Origin: Sphingomonas sp. CCH21-G11
GTDB lineage: Bacteria > Pseudomonadota > Alphaproteobacteria > Sphingomonadales > Sphingomonadaceae
NCBI RefSeq assembly: GCF_001555965.1
Contig: NZ_LSHX01000057.1
Coordinates: forward strand, 1 to 14,472
Length of the DNA: 14,472 nt
Direction of reading: 5' to 3'
A model generated the notes under the pieces. That model was given only the letters and a program-made list of their open reading frames with translations, was not told the origin of the DNA and searched no databases. Both the position numbers and the translations under genes were made by a program. Shown here piece by piece: positions 1 through 7,526 of the stretch. Each line of letters opens with the position of its first letter. Position 1 is the first letter of the stretch.

Positions 1-25
1 GCTCGGAGATGTGTATAAGAGACAG
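1..25. other. Residual Nextera transposon adapter at contig end
   Basis: Bases 7-25 read AGATGTGTATAAGAGACAG, the 19-base Tn5 mosaic end used in Illumina Nextera libraries. The six bases before it (GCTCGG) match the adjoining part of the standard read-2 adapter. This is library sequence left untrimmed at the end of an assembled contig, not a natural transposon end. Genomic sequence starts at about base 26, and short open frames that run through this stretch should be ignored. Confidence 0.96.
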
Positions 26-231
26 ACCAGGGCAAGCGCGGCCATCAGCCCGCCAAAGCCCCACCAGGCGATCGGGTCAGGCAGCAGGAACCAGGCCGAA
101 ATGCCGCCGCCGAGCGCCACGGGCAGCCACAGGGGCAGTTGCCCGCGTTCGGCCTCCAGCCGTGTCTCCAGTCCGTTCAAGCGGCGTCGAATCCACCCGC
201 CGCCGCCGATTTGAAGCGGCGCGGGGGCCAT
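26..231 (-). CDS. comEC: ComEC/Rec2 family DNA-uptake protein, amino-terminal fragment
   Basis: ComEC forms the inner-membrane channel that carries single-stranded DNA into the cytoplasm in natural transformation. Only the first 68 or so residues are present; the gene is cut by the contig end. The visible protein starts [20 protein letters not shown], continues with a charged stretch ([20 protein letters not shown]) and then a first hydrophobic segment (roughly residues 36-65, rich in G, W, L and A). This is the layout I recognise from sphingomonad ComEC proteins, in which a short cytoplasmic leader precedes the first membrane helices. No catalytic or channel motif lies in the fragment, so the call rests on the leader and on its position divergent from gltX. 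The start at 231 has no clear ribosome binding site. An in-frame ATG at 261 (adding ten residues, with a weak GGA upstream) is an alternative. Confidence 0.72.
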
Positions 232-275
232 GCTAGGGGCGGTCGCGGCTATCCTGGCCATCGACTATCCAGCTT

Positions 276-280
276 GGGAG
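276..280 (+). promoter_or_regulatory. Ribosome binding site supporting a TTG start for gltX
   Basis: GGGAG at 276-280 lies nine bases before the TTG at 290. The first in-frame ATG at 230 has no such site, and would add 20 residues that do not look like GluRS and would overlap the comEC start. The site therefore favours TTG as the true start. Confidence 0.6.
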
Positions 281-289
281 TATGCGCGT

Positions 290-1747
290 TTGAGCGCAAC
301 TGAAGATACCGGCCGCCCGGCCGGCACCACCGCATCCACCACGGACATCGTCACGCGCTTCGCGCCGTCCCCGACCGGGTTCCTGCACATCGGCGGCGCG
401 CGCACCGCGCTGTTCAACTGGCTCTTTGCCCGCCACCACGGCGGCCGCTTCCTGCTGCGGATCGAGGATACCGACCGGGCACGCTCGACGCAGCCGGCGA
501 TCGACGCGATCCTCGACGGGATGCGCTGGCTCGGGCTCGACTGGGACGGCGATCCGGTCTTTCAGTTCGCCCGCGCCGCGCGCCATGCGGAGGTGGCGCA
601 TCAGATGCTGGCCGCCGGCACCGCCTATCGCTGCTACGCGACGCCCGAGGAACTCGCCGAACTGCGCGAGGCCCAGCGCGCGGCGGGTCAGCCGATCCGC
701 TACGACGGCCGCTGGCGCGACCGCGATCCCGCCGACGCCCCTGCGGGCGCGCCGTTCGTCGTCCGGCTGAAGGCCGATCACGACGGCGCGACGACGATCG
801 CCGACCGGGTTCAGGGCGACGTCACGGTCCAGAATGCGGAGATTGACGATTTCGTCCTGCTGCGGTCGGACGGCACGCCGACCTATATGCTGGCGGTCGT
901 GGTCGACGATCATGACATGGGCGTCACGCACGTCATCCGCGGCGACGATCACCTGAACAACGCTTTCCGCCAGCTCGGCGTAATTCGCGCGATGGGATGG
1001 CCGGAGCCGGTCTATGCGCACGTCCCGCTGATCCATGGCGCGGACGGCGCCAAGCTGTCGAAGCGCCACGGTGCGCTGGGGGTCGAGGCCTATCGCGACG
1101 AAATGGGCATGCTGCCGGAGGCGCTTTGCAATTATCTGCTGCGCCTTGGCTGGGGTCACGGGGACGAGGAGATCATCGACCGGGCCCGCGCGGTCGAACT
1201 GTTCGATCTCGCCAATGTCGGGCGATCGCCCAGCCGGTTCGACCTCAAGAAGCTGGAGAACCTGAACGGTCACTATATCCGCGCCGCCGACGATGCACGG
1301 CTGGCGGACCTGGTCGAGGCGCGCCTGCCCGCGCCGCTGGCCGCCGCGCAACGCGACCTGCTGGTGCGCACGATGCCGGTGCTGAAGCCGCGCGCGACCA
1401 ATCTCGACGAGCTGGCCGACGGCGCGGCGTTCCTGTTCCGCACGCGTCCGCTGGCGATCGACGCCGACGCCGCGCCGCTGCTGGCCGGCGATGCCGCGAT
1501 CTTGCTCGCATCTGCACATGCGGCGCTTGACGCGCTCGCCACGTGGGATACGGAGACGACCGAGGCCGCGATCCGCGCCGTCGCCGAGCAGGCACAGGTC
1601 AAGCTGGGCGCGGTGGCCCAGCCGCTGCGCGCGGCGCTCACCGGGCGGCGGACCTCGCCGCCGATCTTCGACGTGCTGGTCCTGCTGGGCCGCACGGAAA
1701 GCCTTGGCCGGATCGCCGATCAGATGGCGGCCCCGGCCAGCCGTTAG
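290..1747 (+). CDS. gltX: Glutamyl-tRNA synthetase
   Basis: Class I aminoacyl-tRNA synthetase that charges tRNA with glutamate in the cytoplasm. Alphaproteobacteria commonly lack glutaminyl-tRNA synthetase, so it may also charge tRNA-Gln for later amidation by GatCAB (family knowledge). With the TTG start it has 485 residues, a normal length. The HIGH-type motif appears as [13 protein letters not shown] with HIGG at residues 33-36, and the KMSKS-type motif as KLSKRHG from residue 255. Between them are the usual [10 protein letters not shown] and IRGDDHLNN segments. The carboxy-terminal helical anticodon-binding region runs to the end. A leader of about 20 residues precedes the conserved IVTRFAPSP block, as in related sphingomonad proteins. 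gltA follows 19 bases after the stop, so the two are probably cotranscribed. No convincing promoter was found in the short gap to the divergent comEC. Confidence 0.96.
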   Translation: MSATEDTGRPAGTTASTTDIVTRFAPSPTGFLHIGGARTALFNWLFARHHGGRFLLRIEDTDRARSTQPAIDAILDGMRWLGLDWDGDPVFQFARAARHAEVAHQMLAAGTAYRCYATPEELAELREAQRAAGQPIRYDGRWRDRDPADAPAGAPFVVRLKADHDGATTIADRVQGDVTVQNAEIDDFVLLRSDGTPTYMLAVVVDDHDMGVTHVIRGDDHLNNAFRQLGVIRAMGWPEPVYAHVPLIHGADGAKLSKRHGALGVEAYRDEMGMLPEALCNYLLRLGWGHGDEEIIDRARAVELFDLANVGRSPSRFDLKKLENLNGHYIRAADDARLADLVEARLPAPLAAAQRDLLVRTMPVLKPRATNLDELADGAAFLFRTRPLAIDADAAPLLAGDAAILLASAHAALDALATWDTETTEAAIRAVAEQAQVKLGAVAQPLRAALTGRRTSPPIFDVLVLLGRTESLGRIADQMAAPASR

Positions 1748-1766
1748 TTTGAAAGGATGATGCGAT

Positions 1767-3050
1767 ATGGGTGACACTGCGAAGCTGCAGGTTCCGGGCA
1801 AGGACGTCGAATATCCGGTCGTCGCCGGTTCGGTCGGCCCCCAGGTCGTGGACATCCGCAAACTCTATGCCCAGACGGGCATGTTCACCTACGATCCCGG
1901 TTTCACCTCGACCGCGAGCTGCGAATCGGGGCTGACCTATATCGATGGCGACGAAGGCGTGCTGCTTCATCGCGGTTATCCGATCGGCCAGCTTGCCGAG
2001 CATTCGACCTTTCCCGAGGTCGCCTATCTGCTGCTCAACGGCGAGCTGCCGAACCAGCAGGAACTGGACGAGTTCACCTACACGATCACCCGCCACACCA
2101 TGCTGCACGAGCAGCTGGCGATGTTCTATCGCGGCTTTCGTCGCGACGCGCACCCGATGGCGATCATGTGCGGCGTGGTCGGCGCGCTCAGCGCCTTCTA
2201 CCACGACTCGACCGACATCACCGATCCGCGCCACCGGCTGATCGCCAGCCACCGGCTGATCGCCAAGATGCCGACGATCGCGGCGATGGCGTACAAATAT
2301 TCGGTCGGCCAGCCGTTTCTCTATCCGAAGAACGACCTGTCCTACACCGGCAATTTCCTGCGCATGACCTTCGGCGTTCCGGCCGAGGATTATGACGTCA
2401 ATCCGGTGGTCGAAAAGGCGCTGGACCGCATCTTCATTCTCCATGCCGACCATGAGCAGAACGCGTCGACCTCGACCGTGCGGCTGGCCGGATCGTCGGG
2501 TGCCAATCCCTTTGCGTGCATCGCGGCCGGCATCGCCTGCCTGTGGGGTCCGGCGCATGGCGGCGCCAATGAAGCCGCGCTCAACATGCTGCGCGAGATC
2601 GGCACGCCCGAGCGCATTCCCGAATATATCGCGCGCGCGAAGAACAAGGACGATCCGTTCCGCCTGATGGGCTTCGGCCACCGCGTCTACAAGAATTACG
2701 ATCCGCGCGCGACGGTGATGCAACAGACGGTGCGCGAAGTGTTCGCCGCGCTGAAGGTCAACGACCCCGTGTTCGAAGTCGCGCTGCAGCTTGAGGAAAT
2801 GGCGCTGAACGACAGCTATTTCATCGAGAAGAAGCTGTTCCCCAACGTCGATTTCTATTCGGGCGTCATCCTGTCGGCGATCGGCTTCCCCACCACGATG
2901 TTCACCGCGTTGTTCGCGCTTGCCCGCACCGTCGGCTGGGTCGCGCAATGGAACGAGATGATTTCCGACCCCGAGCAGAAGATCGGTCGCCCGCGCCAGC
3001 TCTATACCGGCCCGACGCAGCGCGATTATGTGCCGGTGAATCAGCGCTGA
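1767..3050 (+). CDS. gltA: Citrate synthase, type II
   Basis: Condenses acetyl-CoA and oxaloacetate to citrate, the entry step of the TCA cycle, in the cytoplasm. The protein has 427 residues, the same length as the E. coli enzyme. The catalytic residues fall on the E. coli numbering: His264 in the HGGANEA motif, His305 in [15 protein letters not shown] and Asp362 in NVDFYSG. The family segment [14 protein letters not shown] precedes His264. The amino-terminal beta-rich domain typical of the hexameric, NADH-sensitive Gram-negative type is present (residues 1 to about 60). AAGGA at 1753-1757 lies nine bases before the ATG, a good ribosome binding site. Codon use is less GC-rich than in the neighbours, as expected for a highly expressed gene. 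A hairpin at 3061-3085 follows the stop by 10 bases. Confidence 0.98.
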   Translation: MGDTAKLQVPGKDVEYPVVAGSVGPQVVDIRKLYAQTGMFTYDPGFTSTASCESGLTYIDGDEGVLLHRGYPIGQLAEHSTFPEVAYLLLNGELPNQQELDEFTYTITRHTMLHEQLAMFYRGFRRDAHPMAIMCGVVGALSAFYHDSTDITDPRHRLIASHRLIAKMPTIAAMAYKYSVGQPFLYPKNDLSYTGNFLRMTFGVPAEDYDVNPVVEKALDRIFILHADHEQNASTSTVRLAGSSGANPFACIAAGIACLWGPAHGGANEAALNMLREIGTPERIPEYIARAKNKDDPFRLMGFGHRVYKNYDPRATVMQQTVREVFAALKVNDPVFEVALQLEEMALNDSYFIEKKLFPNVDFYSGVILSAIGFPTTMFTALFALARTVGWVAQWNEMISDPEQKIGRPRQLYTGPTQRDYVPVNQR

Positions 3051-3060
3051 TCCGCCGGCC

Positions 3061-3085
3061 CGCCGGCCCCGTCAGGGTGCCGGCG
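3061..3085 (+). terminator. Candidate terminator hairpin between convergent genes
   Basis: A ten-position stem (3061-3070 with 3076-3085, one C/T mismatch at 3068/3078) closes a five-base loop ten bases after the gltA stop. It is followed by TGTTCC rather than a clean T-run. It overlaps the last codons of the convergent gene ending at 3072, and could serve gltA only or both directions. High background GC makes stems common here, so this is moderate to weak. Confidence 0.4.
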
Positions 3086-3689
3086 TGTTCCAACGATGCC
3101 GCGTGACCGAAAATCCGGTGCGGTCGAGCCCCAGCCTGACCGTACGGACGACGACGGGATTGATCGTGTAGCTCACCCGGGTGAGGCAGAACACGGTCGT
3201 GCAGTTGCCGTCGATCAGGCCGACCGTCGGGACTTCATGGACCAGCGTCCACCCCTGAAGCCCGGCATAGGTACGCAACTCGTTGAGATATTTGTCGGCG
3301 TCCGCCCCTGACGGGCGGGCGGTGTGTACGCATTTGAACTCGCCGCCGGGCGCCTTGTAGACGCTGTACATACAGCCCGAATAGCCACCCCCGCCGACGA
3401 TGCGGTGCGCCCGCGTGATCGTCGCCATTGTCGACTGGCCATCTTCGAAAAAGAGCGCGGACCCGTTCGACGCGGGTTTCGTCGAGCGTGTCACGTCGAT
3501 GACGAAGCTGAAATTCTTCATGTTGAACGAGAAGATCGCCGGCTGCGCCAGCGTCTTCAGGTGGTGCGGTGCCGAGATGACGGCTTCTTCCGAAATCGCA
3601 CGCGCGCCGAGTTCGCCGAACCCGCCCCCGACGCCCTTTGCACGGTTATGGTACAAGTCACTGACGACGGTTTTCAGCGTCACGGTCAT
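3072..3689 (-). CDS. Protein of unknown function, 205 residues
   Basis: I do not recognise this protein. It has 205 residues, starts MTVTLKTVVSDLYHNRAKGV, has no signal peptide or membrane segment, and appears soluble. The first half is Gly/Ala-rich and mixed. The second half alternates likely beta strands with turns: FSFVIDVTRST, ALFFEDG, TMATITRAHRIVGGGG, then GCMYSVYKAPGGEFKCVHTAR, and WTLVHEVPTVGLIDGNCTTV, ending in basic strands. It has four Cys (in SGCMY, EFKCVH, DGNCTT and FCLTR), with no recognised metal motif. A purine-rich GGGGGGAGAA lies before the ATG and a weak promoter lies further up. A hand count of six 60-base lines gives about 61% GC, against about 74% in three lines of the kinase and DUF2336 genes upstream, though gltA is also lower. 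It could be a lineage-specific or acquired gene. The reading frame looks real because it is uninterrupted, has a ribosome binding site and sits convergent with gltA. Confidence 0.75.
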   Translation of the reverse strand: MTVTLKTVVSDLYHNRAKGVGGGFGELGARAISEEAVISAPHHLKTLAQPAIFSFNMKNFSFVIDVTRSTKPASNGSALFFEDGQSTMATITRAHRIVGGGGYSGCMYSVYKAPGGEFKCVHTARPSGADADKYLNELRTYAGLQGWTLVHEVPTVGLIDGNCTTVFCLTRVSYTINPVVVRTVRLGLDRTGFSVTRHRWNTPAP

Positions 3690-3715
3690 GTCGGTTCTCC
3701 CCCCCGGAACGGCGA

Positions 3716-3744
3716 GGCATAGCCGAGCGCAGGGGGAACCACAA
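3716..3744 (-). promoter_or_regulatory. Weak candidate sigma70-like promoter for the unknown gene
   Basis: On the minus strand, TTGTGG (3744-3739) and TATGCC (3721-3716) are separated by 17 bases. The -10 end lies 26 bases before the ATG at 3689. Each box matches the consensus at only three or so positions. It is listed because it sits in the only gap (3690-3773) upstream of this gene, which would let it be transcribed independently of the kinase-like gene. Confidence 0.27.
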
Positions 3745-3773
3745 ACGGTGCGGTGCCGGTTTCGGGTGGCGCC

Positions 3774-5153
3774 TCAGCGCGCGGGCAGGGTCAGGACAAA
3801 GCGCGCGCCCTGGCCGGGGGCGCTGTCGACCAGAATGTCGCCGCCCATCGATCGGGCAAGCGCGCGCGCGATGTAGAGGCCAAGGCCGCTGCCGCCCGGC
3901 TCGGTCGGGTCAAGCCGCTCGAACTTGCTGAAAATGCGCTCGTGATCCTCCGGGGCGATGCCCTTGCCCTGATCGGCGACGATCACGCAGGCGCGATCCC
4001 CGTCGCGTTCGATGCGCAGCCATACCATGCCGCCACTCGGCGAATAACGCACCGCATTGCCGATCAGGTTGACCAGGATCTGCAGCACGCGATGAAAGTC
4101 GCCGGTCGCCGCCAGCTGTTCGTCGGCGTCGGGCCGGTCGATCCTGACCTGCGCCTCCGTCGCACGAACCGACAGCAGTCCGGCGGCACGCCGCGCCAGG
4201 TCGGCCAGGTCGATCGCCTCCAGCGACACGGTAAAGTCGGGTCGCTCGATCGCCTGCAGATCGACCAGATCCTCGATCAACGTCAGCAGGTGGCGGCCGG
4301 CATTGGCGATATCGCTGGCATAGTCGACATAGTCGGACGACAGCGGCCCCTCGAACTGCGCCGCAATGCTGTCGGCGTTCGCGATGATGCGGGCAAGCGG
4401 GCCACGAAGTGCCTTGTCCAGACGGGCACCGAACTGGGGGGGCAGCGTGGCGTGGTCGGGGTCGGCATCGTCAGCGGGCGGGTCCACGACGTCGGGGGCG
4501 ACGATCCGCGCCGCCCCGGCAAAGCCGGCGAAACGCCCGCCCGGATCGATGCGCGGCGTCGCCGCCAGCATCACCGGCTCGCCGGTCAGGCGCAGCCGCG
4601 CCTCCTGCCCCTCGAAACGCGACTGCGCGGCGACCGCGGCCAGGATCGGAAACGCGCCCTCGCCATTGTCGACCAGCGCGAACAGCCGGGTCAGCGGCTG
4701 GCCGAGCAGGCTGGCGGGGTCGAATCCGTGCCGAAACGCGGCCTGGGACGACAGGTGGACAAGGCGAAGCGCCGCATCGGTTTCCCACAGCCAGTCGGCA
4801 TCGGCGCGAAGGAAATCGCGGTCGCGATCGGCATCCAGCGTCGGTGCACGCCAGCCGCGCTGAACGTGCCAGCCACCGACTTCCAGCCGGACGCCGTCGC
4901 CATCGGGCTCTGCGCGGACCATCAGCTCCAGGTCGTCGTCGCCGTCCGCAGCCACGACGATCCGGGAAATGCCGATGCCCAGCCGGCCCGCGAGGCGAAC
5001 GATCGTGGCGAGCTGCGGCACGGCGAGCGGCTGGCCGACCGCGCCGCCTGCGCGCTGGTTGAGCGCCGCAAGCCGGGTATCGGCCTCGAGCAGCGCACCG
5101 TCGCGATCCAGCCGGGCGATCGCGATCTCCAACGCGGGGCTCGCGATGTTCAT
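3774..5153 (-). CDS. PAS-domain histidine-kinase-like protein lacking the usual phosphoacceptor His
   Basis: A 459-residue soluble protein with the build of a cytoplasmic sensor kinase. Residues 1 to about 105 form a weakly PAS-like region. Residues about 112-220 look like a PAS domain (starting DFLRADADWLWETDAALRLV). A dimerisation-helix region follows around 235-300, then a HATPase_c domain from about 340. The ATP-binding boxes are intact: N box NLIGNAVRY (362-370), G1 DQGKGI (394-399), F box FSKFERLDP and G2 GGSGLGLYIA (420-429). The H-box segment reads LDKALRGPL (245-253). Aligned to the usual SHELRTPL, the His position is Lys247, so ordinary autophosphorylation looks unlikely, while ATP binding looks possible. 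No transmembrane helix and no receiver domain were seen, and no response regulator is adjacent. The ATG overlaps the DUF2336 stop in an ATGA, with no ribosome binding site of its own, so translation is probably coupled. It may be a sphingomonad family with this feature throughout. Confidence 0.88.
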   Translation of the reverse strand: MNIASPALEIAIARLDRDGALLEADTRLAALNQRAGGAVGQPLAVPQLATIVRLAGRLGIGISRIVVAADGDDDLELMVRAEPDGDGVRLEVGGWHVQRGWRAPTLDADRDRDFLRADADWLWETDAALRLVHLSSQAAFRHGFDPASLLGQPLTRLFALVDNGEGAFPILAAVAAQSRFEGQEARLRLTGEPVMLAATPRIDPGGRFAGFAGAARIVAPDVVDPPADDADPDHATLPPQFGARLDKALRGPLARIIANADSIAAQFEGPLSSDYVDYASDIANAGRHLLTLIEDLVDLQAIERPDFTVSLEAIDLADLARRAAGLLSVRATEAQVRIDRPDADEQLAATGDFHRVLQILVNLIGNAVRYSPSGGMVWLRIERDGDRACVIVADQGKGIAPEDHERIFSKFERLDPTEPGGSGLGLYIARALARSMGGDILVDSAPGQGARFVLTLPAR

Positions 5154-6241
5154 GCCGCGCGCCGCGTCGCGTTCAGGGTGGCGAGTGCCGAGCGGAAATC
5201 GGGATCGAAGCGCAGCGGTGCGATCGCCGCGCGCGCGGTGTCGACCGGCACCGCCATCGCGGCTTCGATAAGGTCCGGCAGCGTCTCGACGTCACGCGCC
5301 GGGTCCGCCTCGAACAAGGCGAAGCCGAAACCTGCCATCGCGTCGCGCGGCAGGTCGATCGCGCGAAGCATCAGCCACAACCGGTCGCTGACCGTGTCGA
5401 GCACGGCATGGGCGACGACGCGCGGATCGAGGTCGAGCGCGTGCGCGACCAGCGCGATCGCCACCGACAGGCGCCGGTCGCGCAGCGCCTCGCCGATCAG
5501 GAACGGGAGCTCGTCGGGCGTCGCCTGGATCGCGGTGGCGAGGCGAAGCGCCGCGCTTTCGGCGCGATCGTCCTCGTCATGCGCCTCGATGCTGCGCCGG
5601 GCGGCCTCGAGCAGCGCCTGGTCGGTCGCGGCGTGATCGGCGCTGCCGCCGACAAATTCGTCGCGGATCGCGGCGGCGACCCACCACACCAGCTTGCGAT
5701 GCAATGCGAAGGGCAGCCCGGTCACGGTCAGCCGTTCATGGTCGGACGCCGCGCGGCGGCTCGATTCCGCCGCCATCAGCGCGAGCGCTGCGGACGCGAC
5801 GAGCGGATCGCTGGAATGGATCAGGCGCGCAAGCATGCTCGGCCGCTCCGCCCCCTCGATCGGCGCGACCGGCAGCGCGGCATCGAGCAGGTCGATCCGC
5901 ACGCGCAGGAACAACTCGTCGATGAAATCGCCGTCGCGCGGCATCCCCGACTCGATCAGGCGCGGCAGGACCTGGGTCGGGCGGTTGGCCAGCCGTTCGG
6001 CGACCAGCGGCTCGCCGCGTGTCGCGAGCAGCCGCGCCGCGTGCTCGCGCAGTCCCTGTTCGACACAGGCGACCTGCGCGGCGAGCAATGCCGTCGCCGC
6101 GCTGCGGCTGCGATCGTCGAGCCGGGCATCGTCGGGCAGGAACAGGTCAGCCGCCATCGCCTCGCGCCGCCGCAGCGTGCGAAAATCGGCCTGCGCTGCT
6201 CGCGCAAGCAGGATACCGGCGCCATTGGCACCACCCGCCAT
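5150..6241 (-). CDS. DUF2336 domain-containing protein
   Basis: A soluble 363-residue protein, rich in Ala, Leu, Arg and Asp and apparently almost all helical, that I place in the DUF2336 family of alphaproteobacteria. No biochemical role is established for the family. Features supporting the call are the amino-terminal helix pair (DFRTLRRREAMAADLFLPDD, then SAATALLAAQVACVEQGLRE) and the middle repeats of the type RLIHSSDPLVASAALALMA and ALRDRRLSVAIALVAHALDL, which look like HEAT-type helical hairpins. There is no signal peptide or membrane segment. The start at 6241 is preferred over an in-frame ATG at 6262 because GAGAAGG lies five bases before it. The gene overlaps the kinase-like gene by ATGA, so the two products are probably made together and may interact. 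It lies 56 bases after the membrane-protein gene upstream. Confidence 0.8.
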   Translation of the reverse strand: MAGGANGAGILLARAAQADFRTLRRREAMAADLFLPDDARLDDRSRSAATALLAAQVACVEQGLREHAARLLATRGEPLVAERLANRPTQVLPRLIESGMPRDGDFIDELFLRVRIDLLDAALPVAPIEGAERPSMLARLIHSSDPLVASAALALMAAESSRRAASDHERLTVTGLPFALHRKLVWWVAAAIRDEFVGGSADHAATDQALLEAARRSIEAHDEDDRAESAALRLATAIQATPDELPFLIGEALRDRRLSVAIALVAHALDLDPRVVAHAVLDTVSDRLWLMLRAIDLPRDAMAGFGFALFEADPARDVETLPDLIEAAMAVPVDTARAAIAPLRFDPDFRSALATLNATRRAA

Positions 6242-6246
6242 GTCAG

Positions 6247-6253
6247 CCTTCTC
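6247..6253 (-). promoter_or_regulatory. Ribosome binding site deciding the DUF2336 start
   Basis: On the minus strand GAGAAGG lies five bases before the ATG at 6241. The alternative ATG at 6262 has no purine-rich site in front of it. Confidence 0.6.
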
Positions 6254-6297
6254 GCCGGACATGCCAATCGTCTAGCGGGAACATCGTTAAGCTCCGC

Positions 6298-7473
6298 CTA
6301 AGCCTGAGGACGCGATCCCTCGACCGCGAGGCCCAGGCTGACCAGCGCATAGACCGCCGCCACGGCCAGCGCGACCAGTGGATAGCCCGCAACCACCAGC
6401 GGGACGGCGACGAGGGTGAATGCGGCCGCATCGGCATGCCAGACGCCGCGCCGGCCCGGCACGCGGGTCGCGATCACCGCAGCGGCGACAGCGGCGACGG
6501 CGAGCGTCAGCCCGGTCGGATGCCCGTCGGCGATCAGCGCCGCGCCGCCGATGCCGAGAAAGGTCAGCGCGACCCCGCCGTCGCTCAACCATTCCTGTGC
6601 GGCCGCCATGCGTTCGTTGCCGCGCAGCCAGCTGAGCAGCGATCCGGTCGACAGCGTCACAACCGCAAGCAACCAGGGCGCTGCCGCCATCGCGCCGCGA
6701 CCGACGCCGATCAGCGCCAGCGCGCCCCCGAAAAGCAGGAGCCCGCTCGCCGCGAGCGCGGCATCGGGGACGCTGCGCGCGACGAGCGCGGGGAGCACGC
6801 GCCGGGTCAGCGGCGTGAAGACGAAGCGGTCGGCCCAGCCTGTCCGCTGATTGGCGAGCGCGGCGAGCACCGCGTTGCTCCGGCTCGCGAGCGCGGCGGC
6901 ATGGCGCTCGACGCCGTGGCCGGCACGGCGCGCGGCGGCCGGCAACAGCACCTGCTCGGCGGCGTTCTGGACCGCGACGCGCAGCAGTGTCGACTGGAAA
7001 TCATATTCGCGCGGCATCGCGGCGATCGACGCCAGATGGCGGCTCGACAGGCGCGCGACCCCCGCCCAGTGATGTTCGGCGTCGATCCGTTCGATTGCCG
7101 CGTTGCCCGCATCGTCGCTCGTCACCAGGATCGTGTCGGCCCGTTCGCCCGCCATTGCGGTGACGACCGTATCGGTGGTGACCAGCGCGTCGGCGATCAC
7201 GATCACGTCGGCGAGCGGGTGGGCCTTGGCGGCGGCTTCCTCCGCCGATCGCACGACGTCGACGGTGATGCCGCGCCGCTCGACGCGGGCAACCGAGCCG
7301 AGCAGCGCCGGCGTCACGCGGCTGACCGCGACCAGCAGGTGGGTGACCCCGGCCGCGATCAGCAGTCGCGCCTGATATTCGACGAGCGTCATGCCGCCGA
7401 AGGGCAGCGTCGCCGCCAGCCCCTCGCCGTGACTTTCGGCATCCTCGGTCGCAAAGATCAGCCCCGCCAGCAT
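6298..7473 (-). CDS. Membrane protein resembling a degenerate nucleotidyltransferase–CDP-alcohol transferase fusion
   Basis: A 391-residue protein in two parts. Residues 1 to about 175 look like a sugar-nucleotidyltransferase (Rossmann-like) fold: MLAGLIFA, then LPFGGMTLVEYQARLLIAAG (23-42), HLLVAVSRV, a strand VIVIADALVTT (90-100) and IERIDAEHHWAGVARL (127-142). The expected glycine-rich GxGxR-type loop near the start is replaced by ATEDAESHGEG. After a helical linker, DRFVFTPLTRRVLPALVARS (215-234) resembles the entry helix of CDP-alcohol phosphotransferases. About five or six hydrophobic segments follow (roughly 238-257, 263-282, 301-316, 321-337 and 351-385). The Asp-rich signature of that family (DxxDGxxAR...GxxxDxxxD) is not found; the region LSTGSLLSWLRG (274-285) sits where it should be. 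It may be a non-catalytic relative of bifunctional fusions, or an unrelated membrane protein. The ATG at 7473 is chosen because the protein family fold starts there; no clear ribosome binding site was seen. It lies 53 bases after the NamZ-like gene. Confidence 0.62.
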   Translation of the reverse strand: MLAGLIFATEDAESHGEGLAATLPFGGMTLVEYQARLLIAAGVTHLLVAVSRVTPALLGSVARVERRGITVDVVRSAEEAAAKAHPLADVIVIADALVTTDTVVTAMAGERADTILVTSDDAGNAAIERIDAEHHWAGVARLSSRHLASIAAMPREYDFQSTLLRVAVQNAAEQVLLPAAARRAGHGVERHAAALASRSNAVLAALANQRTGWADRFVFTPLTRRVLPALVARSVPDAALAASGLLLFGGALALIGVGRGAMAAAPWLLAVVTLSTGSLLSWLRGNERMAAAQEWLSDGGVALTFLGIGGAALIADGHPTGLTLAVAAVAAAVIATRVPGRRGVWHADAAAFTLVAVPLVVAGYPLVALAVAAVYALVSLGLAVEGSRPQA

Positions 7474-7526
7474 CGCCGGTGCGTTAGGGCCACCGCGCCC
7501 GCTTCGCAACGCCCGGCGGCCGGCGC

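Noticed and set aside
7..25. Transposon end suggesting a natural Tn5-type insertion
   Set aside because: The engineered mosaic end together with read-2 adapter bases at the exact contig start indicates a sequencing artefact.
211..239. Possible gltX promoter TTGAAG, 17 bases, TAGGGG with TGC before it
   Set aside because: The -35 box is fair but the -10 box matches the consensus at only two positions; too weak to annotate.
233..1861. Long open frame on the minus strand opposite gltX
   Set aside because: Its translation is Arg/Gly/Ala/Val-rich with no family motif. It is a codon-bias shadow of gltX, which has intact catalytic motifs.
1638..2948. Long open frame on the minus strand opposite gltA
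   Set aside because: It is a high-GC shadow; gltA has all three catalytic residues in the expected places.
3752..3773. Hairpin GGTGCC / GGCGCC directly after the kinase-like gene stop
   Set aside because: Six pairs with one wobble and no T-run on the minus strand; not convincing as a terminator.
3753..5636. 627-codon open frame on the plus strand opposite the kinase-like and DUF2336 genes
   Set aside because: It spans two real genes, has low-complexity Arg/Gln/Ala-rich translation and no recognisable domain.
7503..7526. GC-rich near-palindrome between the NamZ-like and membrane-protein genes
   Set aside because: The stem is short with a bulge and no T-run; the gap is only 53 bases and readthrough seems likely.
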